Below, piece by piece: positions 16,647 through 23,961 of a DNA stretch of 50,109 bases (position 1 is the stretch's first letter; every line of letters starts with the position of its first letter). A program made the position numbers and the translations under genes. A model generated the notes under the pieces. The model worked only from the letters and a program-made list of their open reading frames with translations, searched no databases and was not told the DNA's origin. The stretch is from Actinomycetes bacterium (GTDB taxonomy: Bacteria > Actinomycetota > Actinomycetes > Streptosporangiales > Streptosporangiaceae): contig JAOPYO010000295.1 of NCBI GenBank assembly GCA_025964575.1, positions 1 through 50,109 of the forward strand, given 5' to 3'.

Positions 16647-17369
16647 TCAGGCGGTCGTCTGCTCGGCGGGCTCGTCATCGAACATGCCACGCTGCCGGAA
16701 CAGCTTCACCACCAGGTCGCCCTGCTTGCGCAGCATCGAGGCGTACTCACGCTCGGCGATTTCGGGATAGTTGCGCTCGATGGCCGCGACGATCGCCGCT
16801 GTGCCCTCCCGCTCGACCGCATCAGTGCCGGGGACCAGTTCGAAGAAGTTGCCCGGCACGATGTCGGTCATCTGCCGGAGCATGGTGCGCAGCCTCGGCG
16901 AGTTCGCGGCGTCGATGACCAGCCGGTGGAAATCGAGTGTGAGCTCGTGGAGTTTCCCCGAGTCCTTGGCCTTGGCGATCTTCTTCTGGATGGGATCGAG
17001 CTTTCCAGCGAGTTCTGGCCCGCTACGCTCAACGGCCCGGCGTACCCCGAATCCGTAGAACAAGCCGTAGAGCTCGTAGTGGTCCCTGACCGACTGTTCG
17101 TCGAGGGCGTTCACGAAGGCACCGCGGTGAGGAACGGTTGTCGTCCAGCCCTCACGCTCGAGCGCGATGAGCGCTTCGCGTACGGGGATGCGGGAAACCC
17201 CGAGTGTCTGGGCGATAGCGTCCTGCGGGACGCGCTGCCCCTGTCTGAGGACACCGTCGAAGATCAGCCGACGGACGTAGAGGCGGACCTGTTCGCCGCT
17301 GCTGAGCCGGTCAAGACTCTGCCCAGGCAGCGTCGACCCGTCGTAGGCCGAGGGCAGAGACTCTGGCAT
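16647..17369 (-). CDS. GntR family regulator, FCD domain (paralog 1)
   Basis: A 240-residue regulator. The winged helix lies at about residues 25-90 with RLIFDGVLRQGQRVPQD and TLGVSRIPVREALIALEREGW, the GntR signature. The rest is an FCD-type helical domain; DFHRLVIDAANSPRL keeps one metal-ligand His, but the later His positions read AAIERNYPE and MLRKQGD and are not conserved. It is a clear paralog of the regulator at 21180, with the same layout after a variable first 23 residues. A 15-bp palindrome at 17430 lies about 60 bp upstream, so autoregulation is likely. It probably senses an acid or CoA ester and controls the adjacent amidohydrolases. Confidence 0.9.
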   Translation of the reverse strand: MPESLPSAYDGSTLPGQSLDRLSSGEQVRLYVRRLIFDGVLRQGQRVPQDAIAQTLGVSRIPVREALIALEREGWTTTVPHRGAFVNALDEQSVRDHYELYGLFYGFGVRRAVERSGPELAGKLDPIQKKIAKAKDSGKLHELTLDFHRLVIDAANSPRLRTMLRQMTDIVPGNFFELVPGTDAVEREGTAAIVAAIERNYPEIAEREYASMLRKQGDLVVKLFRQRGMFDDEPAEQTTA

Positions 17370-17429
17370 AACAGATTCCGGGCGGCGTGCGATCGCTCTC
17401 ACTTCCCTCGGCTCATGAGCTGCTCCAAA

Positions 17430-17444
17430 CCTTATTGAATAAGG
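17430..17444. promoter_or_regulatory. Palindrome CCTTATT-G-AATAAGG upstream of GntR gene
   Basis: Perfect 7-bp arms around one base, in the 91-bp spacer between the amidohydrolase stop and the GntR start. Its core TATTGAAT is the complement of ATTCAATA found upstream of the paralogous GntR gene at 21150. It is a good candidate for the GntR operator. Confidence 0.55.
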
Positions 17445-17460
17445 TATCAGACCTGAGCCC

Positions 17461-18696
17461 TCACGCTTCGGGCAGCTCAAGCCCCAGAAGCCGGATCGCG
17501 TTACCGCGTGCGATCTTGTCGATGGACGGCTGATCCAAGTGGCCGAATTGCAGGGCAGCCTCTTCCCGTGAGCGGGGCCAGGTGCCGTCCTGGTGGGGGT
17601 AGTCGGTCTCGAACGTGACGTTGTCGAGCCCCACTTTGTCGAGTAGTTCGATGCCGACCGCGTCCTTGAAGAAGCAGCTGGTGATCTGCCGGAAATAGTA
17701 GGTCGACGGCAGATTTGGGCAGTTGTCCTGGCCCTGCGCCCAGCCGCGGTGGGTCTCCCACACATCGTCGAGCCGTTCCAGCAGGTAGGGAATCCATCCG
17801 ATCTGGGCCTCGGCGTACAGCAGCTTCAGCGTCGGGAAACGGTGCAGGACGCCCGAGAGTAGGAAGTCGGTCATGCTCGCCACGCTGTTACCGAAGATGA
17901 TGGTCGCGCCGACGGCGCCCGGCGCGTCCGCGGAGGTCTGCGGCGTCTTGGTCCCGGATCCGATGTGCATCGACAGGACTGTCCCGGTCTCGGCGCAGGC
18001 GGCGAAGAAGGGGTCCCAGTAGCCCGAGTGCAGGCTGGGCAGGTCGAGGTAGGCGGGCAGCTCACTGAACGCCACCGCCCGCACCCCCCGGGCGGCGTTA
18101 CGACGGACCTCCGCAACGGCCAGTTCGACGTCCCATAGCGGGACGATGCACAGCGGGATCAGCCGGCCGCCACTGGAGCCGCACCATTCCTCGACCATCC
18201 AGTCGTTGTAGGCCTCCACGCTCAGCTTGGCCAGCTCGCGGTCCTTGCCCCACAGGAAGATCTGGCCACAGAACCGAGGGTAGTTGGGGAAGCACATCTG
18301 CGCCTGCACACCGTTGAGGTCCATGTCAGCCAGGCGCTCGGAGGGGATCCAGCAGCCGGGGCGCATGTCCTCGTAGTTGATGCCCTTGTTGGTGACCTCG
18401 TCGGCGGGAACACCGGCGGCGGCGATGTATCGCTTGATCTGGGTCATGGTGTCCTCGTACACCCACCAGGCGACGTCGGGACCCTCGGCACCCGGCACCT
18501 CCAGGTATCGCCCGTTCGTCAGCTTCACCTCACCACCGGGAGCTTGGACGATGCGCGGCCCTTGCTCGCGGTAGCGCTCGGGAAGCCTGCTGCTCCACAG
18601 GGTCGGCGGTTCGACCACATGGGCGTCCACATCGATGAGCTGGGGAATTCTCGCCAGCCGCTCCTCGAGGGTGCCGGACCTGATGATCTGCTCCAC
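17461..18696 (-). CDS. Amidohydrolase family protein (COG2159, ACMSD-like)
   Basis: A 411-residue enzyme starting at GTG with AAGGAG upstream. LIDVDAHVVEPP supplies Asp-x-His, SMHIGSGT the barrel His and ETDYPHQDGTWP the strand-8 Asp. YNDWMVEEWCGSSGGRLIPL matches the subfamily block of the enzyme at 15269, from which it otherwise differs considerably. Full metal-ligand conservation suggests an active hydrolase or decarboxylase acting on a cyclic or unsaturated acid; the substrate is unknown. It is followed by GntR paralog 1 and preceded by the FadR-like regulator at 18846, all on the same strand, which places it between two transcription factors. Confidence 0.9.
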   Translation of the reverse strand: MEQIIRSGTLEERLARIPQLIDVDAHVVEPPTLWSSRLPERYREQGPRIVQAPGGEVKLTNGRYLEVPGAEGPDVAWWVYEDTMTQIKRYIAAAGVPADEVTNKGINYEDMRPGCWIPSERLADMDLNGVQAQMCFPNYPRFCGQIFLWGKDRELAKLSVEAYNDWMVEEWCGSSGGRLIPLCIVPLWDVELAVAEVRRNAARGVRAVAFSELPAYLDLPSLHSGYWDPFFAACAETGTVLSMHIGSGTKTPQTSADAPGAVGATIIFGNSVASMTDFLLSGVLHRFPTLKLLYAEAQIGWIPYLLERLDDVWETHRGWAQGQDNCPNLPSTYYFRQITSCFFKDAVGIELLDKVGLDNVTFETDYPHQDGTWPRSREEAALQFGHLDQPSIDKIARGNAIRLLGLELPEA

Positions 18697-18711
18697 CCTG
18701 GCAACTCCTTA

Positions 18712-18731
18712 GTATATTCGATCCTTTATAC
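18712..18731. promoter_or_regulatory. AT-rich promoter element upstream of amidohydrolase
   Basis: GTATA at 18712-18716 and TATAC at 18727-18731 form an inverted pair within an AT-rich island just upstream of the amidohydrolase ribosome binding site. The word TCGATCCT followed by TATA also occurs at 23921. The 149-bp spacer holds no other feature. Confidence 0.35.
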
Positions 18732-18845
18732 ACAGTACCGGATGCGAAGCTTCTCTGGCAGTTCGTGTCCGGCTCGGATCAGAGCGAGGCCCACCGCGGA
18801 CATGGCTCATCGGTCAAAGTGCTTCAGCCCCGGGTACCTGGTCTG

Positions 18846-19637
18846 TCACCCGAGCCGCAGTGGCCGGGAACTACCTTCCCGGACGAGTTCCGCCGTGATC
18901 TCGGTGAGAGCATCGCTCCGGCTCAAGGTGTAGGCCTGCGCCGCCTGGAGATGAGTTCGGGCGCAGGAGGCCGCCTTCTCCTCGTCTCCGGACTCGATCG
19001 CGCGCAACAAGGCCCTGTGATCACCGAACGCGGCCTTCATCGCGCCGGCGCCCGGCTCGGCGGCTGGGGCCGCATGCTCGTAGGTCTCCACCTCGTGCGC
19101 CGACCAGATGCTCTCCAGCGCGCCTACCACGAGGATCATCGTGTCGTTGGCGCACAGCTCGACGATCCGTTCATGGAAGGTACGGGAGGCGCGGTTGAAG
19201 GCGACCACGTCGTTCAGCAGACCGCGTTGCTCCTCCAGCAGCACCCACAGTTCGGGCAGGACGGCCTGTTCACGGTCCGGCCTGGCGGCACACATGCCAG
19301 CGCAGATCGGTTCCAACCGGCTCAAGGCGGCGCCGGTGTCGGCGAGCGTCGACTGACGGGCCTGCAGGACGAGGCTCAGCATGTAAGCGGTGCGACTGGC
19401 CGTGGGCAGGTGCACGATGGCCCCGCCCACGGTGCCCCGCCGGACCGAGACCAGTCCCTCGGTCTCCAGGATCCGCATCGCCTCCCGCACGGACGGCAGT
19501 CCCACCTGGAACTGGGCGAGAAGGTCCTCCTGGCGGGGCAGACTGTCACCCTCACCGAGGCGACCGCTCAGAATCTCGCTCCGCAGTCGCGACGCGATCA
19601 ACTCCGCGAGCCTGGGCTGTCGCAGCTGTTCAGACAC
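18846..19637 (-). CDS. FadR-type GntR family regulator, FCD domain
   Basis: A 263-residue protein starting at GTG. The winged helix covers about residues 8-75: LIASRLRSEILSGRLGEGDSLP, then LLAQFQVGLPSVREAMRILETEGLVSVRRGTVGG, a FadR-type HTH. The C-terminal FCD helices include ASRTFHERIVELCAND and FGDHRALLRAIESGDEEKAASCARTHL, which keep the His residues that bind metal in this family. It is not closely related to the two paralogs at 16647 and 21180. An acyl-CoA or acid ligand is usual for relatives. It precedes the amidohydrolase and follows DoxX by 35 bp, so it may be co-transcribed with DoxX. Confidence 0.9.
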   Translation of the reverse strand: MSEQLRQPRLAELIASRLRSEILSGRLGEGDSLPRQEDLLAQFQVGLPSVREAMRILETEGLVSVRRGTVGGAIVHLPTASRTAYMLSLVLQARQSTLADTGAALSRLEPICAGMCAARPDREQAVLPELWVLLEEQRGLLNDVVAFNRASRTFHERIVELCANDTMILVVGALESIWSAHEVETYEHAAPAAEPGAGAMKAAFGDHRALLRAIESGDEEKAASCARTHLQAAQAYTLSRSDALTEITAELVREGSSRPLRLG

Positions 19638-19672
19638 AGCAGTACTCTACGCGCGGATACGCTCCGCCACGA

Positions 19673-20191
19673 TCACGTACTGGTCGCATCGGTCGGGCGG
19701 CCCGGTCTCCAGCAGAGCCCGAGCAGGACGCCCGCTCCGACACCCCCGGCCAGCGCTGTGAGCGCGAGCCCAGCAGGCCCGTCCAGGTGGATGCCCAGGA
19801 CGTGGTCGAGGGAGATCCGGCCGGGACCCAGCGCGGCCAGTGCCAGGGCGCTGATGGTGATCATGAGGACGTACTCGTAGCCCTCCCCCGGTCTGAAGAT
19901 GAAGAATCCGTTCTTCAGGTGGTTGCTCACGAGCGCCACCAGCATCACCCCGACCACACCGGCCGCCGCGAGCGCGTTACCCAGACCCAGCAGAAGCATG
20001 ACTCCCGCGCCGACCTCGGTCATGGTCGCGAGCAGCGCGTGCAGTCGGCCCGGCCGGATCCCGATGGACTCGAACCACCGCGCGGTGCCCGGCAGTCCGC
20101 CGCCTCCGAACGCGTGGTTCCAGCCGTGGGCGATCATCGTGCCACCCAGCGTGAGGCGCAGCAGGACCGCCGCGAGATCTACTTCGTCCAC
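19673..20191 (-). CDS. DoxX family membrane protein
   Basis: A 172-residue integral membrane protein with about four hydrophobic helices: near the start (LAAVLLRLTLGGTMIAHGWNH), then GAGVMLLLGLGNALAAAGVV, YVLMITISALALAALG, and LALTALAGGVGAGVLLGL. HGWNHAFGGGGLPGTARWFE is the DoxX block after helix 1. The GTG at 20191 is chosen since GAAGGGG lies 7 nt upstream; the longer frame lacks such a site. DoxX proteins are poorly understood and linked to quinone or thiosulfate redox and membrane stress. Here it sits in the promoter-proximal position of a regulator operon and diverges from the crotonase at 20357. Confidence 0.8.
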   Translation of the reverse strand: MDEVDLAAVLLRLTLGGTMIAHGWNHAFGGGGLPGTARWFESIGIRPGRLHALLATMTEVGAGVMLLLGLGNALAAAGVVGVMLVALVSNHLKNGFFIFRPGEGYEYVLMITISALALAALGPGRISLDHVLGIHLDGPAGLALTALAGGVGAGVLLGLCWRPGRPTDATST

Positions 20192-20284
20192 CTCATGTCC
20201 CCTTCTCTCCCGTGCGTGGGGGCGGCCTTCTGCCGCGCACCATGACGTCGGATGGCGACCGCACGGGTGGCGACCGCACTCACG

Positions 20285-20318
20285 CTTCACGTGAAGTAAA
20301 TTTGATTATGTATATAAT
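20285..20318. promoter_or_regulatory. Divergent promoter with palindrome CTTCACGTGAAG and TATAAT box
   Basis: A perfect 12-bp palindrome at 20285-20296 is followed by AAATTTGATTATG and a consensus-like minus-10 TATAAT at 20313-20318. The box points toward the crotonase at 20357. The palindrome would overlap the minus-35 region, the usual position for a repressor site. Confidence 0.5.
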
Positions 20319-20356
20319 ACCATTGCATTAGCCCGCGAGGAGCAGGAGATCTGGAC

Positions 20357-21133
20357 ATGACTCAAGAGCCGCTGGTGGCCTGCACCGTGGAGGACGGCAT
20401 CGGGCGCTTGGTCCTGAACGACCCGGAGCATCGCAACGCCCTGTCCAGGAAACTCAGCGACGACCTGGCCTCTGCGGTCGACCAGGCGCTGGAGGCAGGT
20501 GCCCGGGCGCTCGTCCTGACCGCCCGCCCTCCCGTATTCTGCGCAGGCGGCGCGTTGGACGGCTTGCTGAGCCGCGCGACGCCCCTGGCGGAGATGTACG
20601 CGGGCATGATGCGCCTGGCCGAGGCTCCGGTACCGACGATCGCGGCCGTTGGAGGACCTGCGATCGGTGCGGGGGTCAACTTGCCGCTGGCCTGCGACGT
20701 GATCATCTGTTCTCCGCAGGCCCGCTTCGATCCGCGTTTCCTGGATGTCGCCATCCATCCCGGCGGAGGCCACCTGTGGCGGCTCGCCGAACGGGTGGGA
20801 ACGCAGGGAGCGGCCGCCCTTGTTCTGTGCGGGGACCAGTTGCCCGGAGACGAGGCCGCGCGCTGCGGGCTCGCATGGCACTGTGTTCCGGCCGAGGAGC
20901 TGGAGCCGACCGCGCTCCGCCTGGCCGGGCGGGCGGCATCGCGCTCTGCCTCTCTCATCCGCCGGACCAAAGAGACGCTGCGCCGCTCCGTCAGACTGCA
21001 GGACGTGCGTGACGCCGTCCAGCTCGAACTGGAGGCTCAGCAGTGGTCGATCGAACAGCCCGAGTTCCCGGAGACCGTGCAGCGGATCCAGCGCGAACTC
21101 GCGGAGGCGCGCAAGCGTCCGAGCCGAACCTAG
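20357..21133 (+). CDS. Enoyl-CoA hydratase/isomerase family protein
   Basis: A 258-residue crotonase with LVLNDPEHRNALSR, the pocket VFCAGGALDG, the oxyanion loop AAVGGPAIGAGVNLPLA, and DPRFLDVAIHPGGGHLWRL. The first catalytic Glu is absent (PRFL) and the IHPGGG block resembles a mycobacterial EchA subgroup with uncertain reaction. The C-terminal helices end in an Arg-rich tail. AGGAG precedes the ATG. It is followed 46 bp later by GntR paralog 2 on the same strand and may form an operon with it, though the regulator also seems to have its own promoter element. Confidence 0.85.
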   Translation: MTQEPLVACTVEDGIGRLVLNDPEHRNALSRKLSDDLASAVDQALEAGARALVLTARPPVFCAGGALDGLLSRATPLAEMYAGMMRLAEAPVPTIAAVGGPAIGAGVNLPLACDVIICSPQARFDPRFLDVAIHPGGGHLWRLAERVGTQGAAALVLCGDQLPGDEAARCGLAWHCVPAEELEPTALRLAGRAASRSASLIRRTKETLRRSVRLQDVRDAVQLELEAQQWSIEQPEFPETVQRIQRELAEARKRPSRT

Positions 21134-21148
21134 GACCACGGCCGTAGG

Positions 21149-21160
21149 ATTCAATAAAAT
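21149..21160. promoter_or_regulatory. GATTCAATAAAA element upstream of GntR paralog 2
   Basis: This short AT-rich stretch contains ATTCAATA, the complement of the core of the palindrome at 17430 in front of the paralogous GntR gene. It lies about 20 bp before the GTG start. A shared or related operator is inferred, although the second arm is not well conserved here. Confidence 0.4.
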
Positions 21161-21179
21161 AGACGATTTGGGGGCGCTG

Positions 21180-21908
21180 GTGTCAGCTGAGGCGGTGCCG
21201 GTATCGGGTATGCCGCTGCCTTCCCCGGGCGGAGCCATGATCCGTCGGAGCAGCGGCGAACAGGCCGCAATCTATATACGGGGGCTGATCTTCCAGGGAA
21301 GGCTGCGGCAGGGCGATAGGGTCCCGCAGGACGAGATCGCGCGCACGTTGGGCGTTAGCCGCATCCCGGTCCGGGAGGCCCTGCTGTCGCTCGAGCGAGA
21401 GGGCTGGGTCACCATCCGGCCGCACCGGGGCGCCTTCATCGGCGCCTTGGACGAAGCGGCAGTGCGTGACCACTACGCACTCTATGGGCTGGTCTATGGA
21501 TTCGCCGCACGTCGCGCAGCGTTGCGCAGTACACCGCAGATGGTCGATCGCCTGAGCGATGTGTGCGATCGGCTCGCCGGAGAGGAGAGCCCCGCGGTGG
21601 TGGCGCGCCTCAACCGGGAGTTCGATCGTCTGGTCCTGGAGGCCGCCGGCTCGCCGCGGCTGCGCGGAGTGCTCCGGGCGATGACCGGTGTCGTCCCCGG
21701 TAACTTCTTCGAGCTGATTCCGGGCGCGATCGAAGTCGAACGAAGAGGGAGCCGGTCCGTCCTGGAGGCGATGGTGGCACGGGACGGGGACGCGGTCGCC
21801 GAGGCCTATCACCTGATGCTCCAACGGCAAGGCGATCTCGTCGCGGAACTGTTCACCAGACGCGGATTGTTCGCACCGCAGGCGGGCCCCGCCGCTCCGG
21901 CGAGATGA
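21180..21908 (+). CDS. GntR family regulator, FCD domain (paralog 2)
   Basis: A 242-residue protein, start GTG at 21180 with a G-rich site upstream; this start matches the length of paralog 1. The winged helix reads LIFQGRLRQGDRVPQDEIARTLG and VSRIPVREALLSLEREGW, nearly the same as paralog 1, so the DNA target may overlap. In the FCD domain the FH metal motif of paralog 1 is FD here (REFDRLVLEAAGSPRL), and the later His positions are also absent, so metal binding is doubtful. GVVPGNFFELIPG is a block specific to this pair. Divergence of the ligand pocket with conservation of the HTH suggests two inputs acting on similar sites. Confidence 0.9.
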   Translation: MSAEAVPVSGMPLPSPGGAMIRRSSGEQAAIYIRGLIFQGRLRQGDRVPQDEIARTLGVSRIPVREALLSLEREGWVTIRPHRGAFIGALDEAAVRDHYALYGLVYGFAARRAALRSTPQMVDRLSDVCDRLAGEESPAVVARLNREFDRLVLEAAGSPRLRGVLRAMTGVVPGNFFELIPGAIEVERRGSRSVLEAMVARDGDAVAEAYHLMLQRQGDLVAELFTRRGLFAPQAGPAAPAR

Positions 21909-21926
21909 CGAAGCCCGGCACATGAG

Positions 21927-23090
21927 CTAGAGGAGTTCCAGAATCAGGGCGGAGCCCATACCACCGCCCGCGCACATCGACACGCAGCCGAGCGACGCGC
22001 CCCGGCGACGTAGTTCACCGAGCATCGTCACGACCATTCGGGCTCCGGTCGCCGCCACCGGATGCCCAAGTCCGACGCCACTGCCGTTCACGTTCAGGAT
22101 GTCGGGATCGATGCCGAGTTGCCGCCCGCAGGCGACCGCCACCGTCGCGAACGCCTCGTTGATCTCGAACAGGTCGATATCGGCGATCTTCAGTCCAGCA
22201 CGGTCCAAGGCCTTCGGAACCGCCAGAGTCGGGGCGAGCCCGGTCTGCTCGGGAGCCACGCCGACCGATGCCCAGGACACGACGCGTGCCAGTGGGGTGA
22301 GCCCGTGCGCCTGGGCGTAGTCGTCCGAGGTCACGACGAGCGCGGCGGCCGCGTCGTTGAGGCCCGCTGAGTTCCCTGCAGTGACGACGGCTCCGTCCAA
22401 CTCCGGGTGAAGCACCGGCAGTGCGGAGAGCCGTTCGGCGGTACTGTCGGCTCGCGGGTGCTCGTCGGTGTCGAAGATCCGCCCGTCGGGGAGTTGCACC
22501 GGGGTGGTCTCGTCGTCGAACCACCCGTTGTCAATGGACCTTGCGGCCCGCTGATGCGATCTCAGTGCCCAGTCGTCGGCTTCGGCCCGGCTGATCCCGG
22601 CGATCCTGGCCGTGTTCTCTCCCAGAGTGATCGACATGTCCCATGCAGGGGCATGGGGCGTCTCCGGGTGGGTGGGCGACATCCAGGGCTGGAAGTCGCG
22701 AGCGGAGGCGGGCGTCGATTTGAACGTGCGGGGAAGGGAACTCAGGCTTTCGGTCCCGCCGGCGACCACGACGCGGTCCATGCCCGCTCTGATGGACCCG
22801 GCCGCGATCTGCAGGGCGCTGAGCCCTGCCGCGCAGTGCCGATTGTCGGCAAGGCCCGGAACATGGATGAGCCCCGTCTCGATCGCGATGTAACGGCCGA
22901 TCACGCCGCCGCCCTGGAGGGACTCGGCGAGTACGAGGTCGTCAACGTCCCCGACCGGCAGCCCAGCACGTTCGATCACCGTGGTCACCACGGTCTTGGC
23001 GAGCTGGAACGCGTCGACGTCGACCAGCGAGCCCTTATGGGCTCTGCCGATGGCCGTGCGAGCCACAGCGACGATCACCGCTTGGGTCAT
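21927..23090 (-). CDS. Acetyl-CoA acyltransferase (thiolase, FadA type)
   Basis: A 387-residue degradative thiolase with all three catalytic elements: Cys86 in DNRHCAAGL, His343 in GLGHPVAATG and Cys373 in MCAGGGMG. EINEAFATVAVA is the expected substrate-loop block. It should cleave a 3-oxoacyl-CoA with CoA, giving acetyl-CoA or propionyl-CoA and a shortened acyl-CoA. GGAAGG lies 5 nt upstream of the ATG. The SDR at 23139 begins its run 48 bp upstream in the map sense (it ends at 23139, this gene starts at 23090), so the two are co-directional and serve the last two steps of a beta-oxidation round. Confidence 0.94.
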   Translation of the reverse strand: MTQAVIVAVARTAIGRAHKGSLVDVDAFQLAKTVVTTVIERAGLPVGDVDDLVLAESLQGGGVIGRYIAIETGLIHVPGLADNRHCAAGLSALQIAAGSIRAGMDRVVVAGGTESLSSLPRTFKSTPASARDFQPWMSPTHPETPHAPAWDMSITLGENTARIAGISRAEADDWALRSHQRAARSIDNGWFDDETTPVQLPDGRIFDTDEHPRADSTAERLSALPVLHPELDGAVVTAGNSAGLNDAAAALVVTSDDYAQAHGLTPLARVVSWASVGVAPEQTGLAPTLAVPKALDRAGLKIADIDLFEINEAFATVAVACGRQLGIDPDILNVNGSGVGLGHPVAATGARMVVTMLGELRRRGASLGCVSMCAGGGMGSALILELL

Positions 23091-23138
23091 GGTTACCTTC
23101 CTTCCGAGGCCTGCCCGACATCGGCGTCGGGCGAGTGG

Positions 23139-23906
23139 TCAGCGTGGGGCGAAGCGCTGGCCGCCGTCCAGGCGGATCGTCTGCCCGTTGAGCATGGGGT
23201 TCTTCACGATCGCCTCGACGAGCCAGGCGTACTCCTGCGGGAGTCCGGCTCGCTTGGGGAAAGCCGCGTCCTTGGTCAGGTCGGCGATCAGCTGCTCGGG
23301 CGCTCCCTCAAGAAGCCCCGTAGCGAACAGGCTCGGGGCGATCGCCAGCACGCGGATGCCGAGCCCGCCCAGATCACGGGCCATCGTCAGGCTCATGCCC
23401 GCGATTCCGGCTTTGGCCGCGGTGTAGGGCACCTGGCCAATCTGGCCTTCGAACGCCGCGATGGAGGAAGTGTTGATGATCACGCCTCGCTCTCCGGTGG
23501 CGTCCGGCTCGTTCTTACTCATATGCCAGGCCTGCAACCGGTTCAGGTTGAACGTCGCGATCAGATTGAGCTCGATGATCCGCTGGAACTCCGCCAGCGG
23601 AAGGGGACCGTCCTTGCCGATGACCCGCTTGCTGACGCCACCGCCAGCAGTGTTAACGGCGATGTGAATGGCATCGTGCACCTCCAGCACGCTGTTCAGC
23701 GCGGCCTCAGTGCCCTCGGCATCGGTTACGTCACAGGCGTGGAAGGTCGCCGCACCGCCAAGCGCCGACGCGGCCTCCTCTCCCTTCCCGCCGGGAAGGT
23801 CCAGGACCGCGACGGTGGCTCCCTGCCCGGCCAGGAGCTCGGCGCTGGCGCGGCCCATACCCGAGCCGCCCCCGACCACCACCGCGACCTTCTTCGCTGC
23901 GTCCAC
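23139..23906 (-). CDS. Short-chain dehydrogenase (3-hydroxyacyl-CoA dehydrogenase, HSD10-like)
   Basis: A 255-residue classical SDR. GGGSGMGRA is the nucleotide-binding Gly motif, NTAGGG the second motif, Ser147/148 in INTSSIA, and Tyr161/Lys165 in YTAAKAG. The overall pattern (IGKDGPLPLAEFQRIIELNLIATFN) resembles type II 3-hydroxyacyl-CoA dehydrogenase/17beta-HSD10. It would oxidise a 3-hydroxyacyl-CoA with NAD for the thiolase downstream. The GTG at 23906 with AGAGGA six nt upstream is the best start; an ATG five codons earlier sits 8 nt after a TATATATA stretch and would fit a leaderless message. Confidence 0.9.
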   Translation of the reverse strand: MDAAKKVAVVVGGGSGMGRASAELLAGQGATVAVLDLPGGKGEEAASALGGAATFHACDVTDAEGTEAALNSVLEVHDAIHIAVNTAGGGVSKRVIGKDGPLPLAEFQRIIELNLIATFNLNRLQAWHMSKNEPDATGERGVIINTSSIAAFEGQIGQVPYTAAKAGIAGMSLTMARDLGGLGIRVLAIAPSLFATGLLEGAPEQLIADLTKDAAFPKRAGLPQEYAWLVEAIVKNPMLNGQTIRLDGGQRFAPR

Positions 23907-23920
23907 GCCAAGTCCTCTCA

Positions 23921-23940
23921 TCGATCCTATATATATACAA
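23921..23940. promoter_or_regulatory. AT-rich promoter box with TATATATA
   Basis: A run of alternating T and A lies directly before the SDR start, within a 55-bp spacer between co-directional genes. It could serve as minus-10 for a short-leader or leaderless transcript of the SDR-thiolase pair. The TCGATCCT word is shared with 18718. Confidence 0.4.
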
Positions 23941-23961
23941 TATTAATGATCCGAAATGAGG

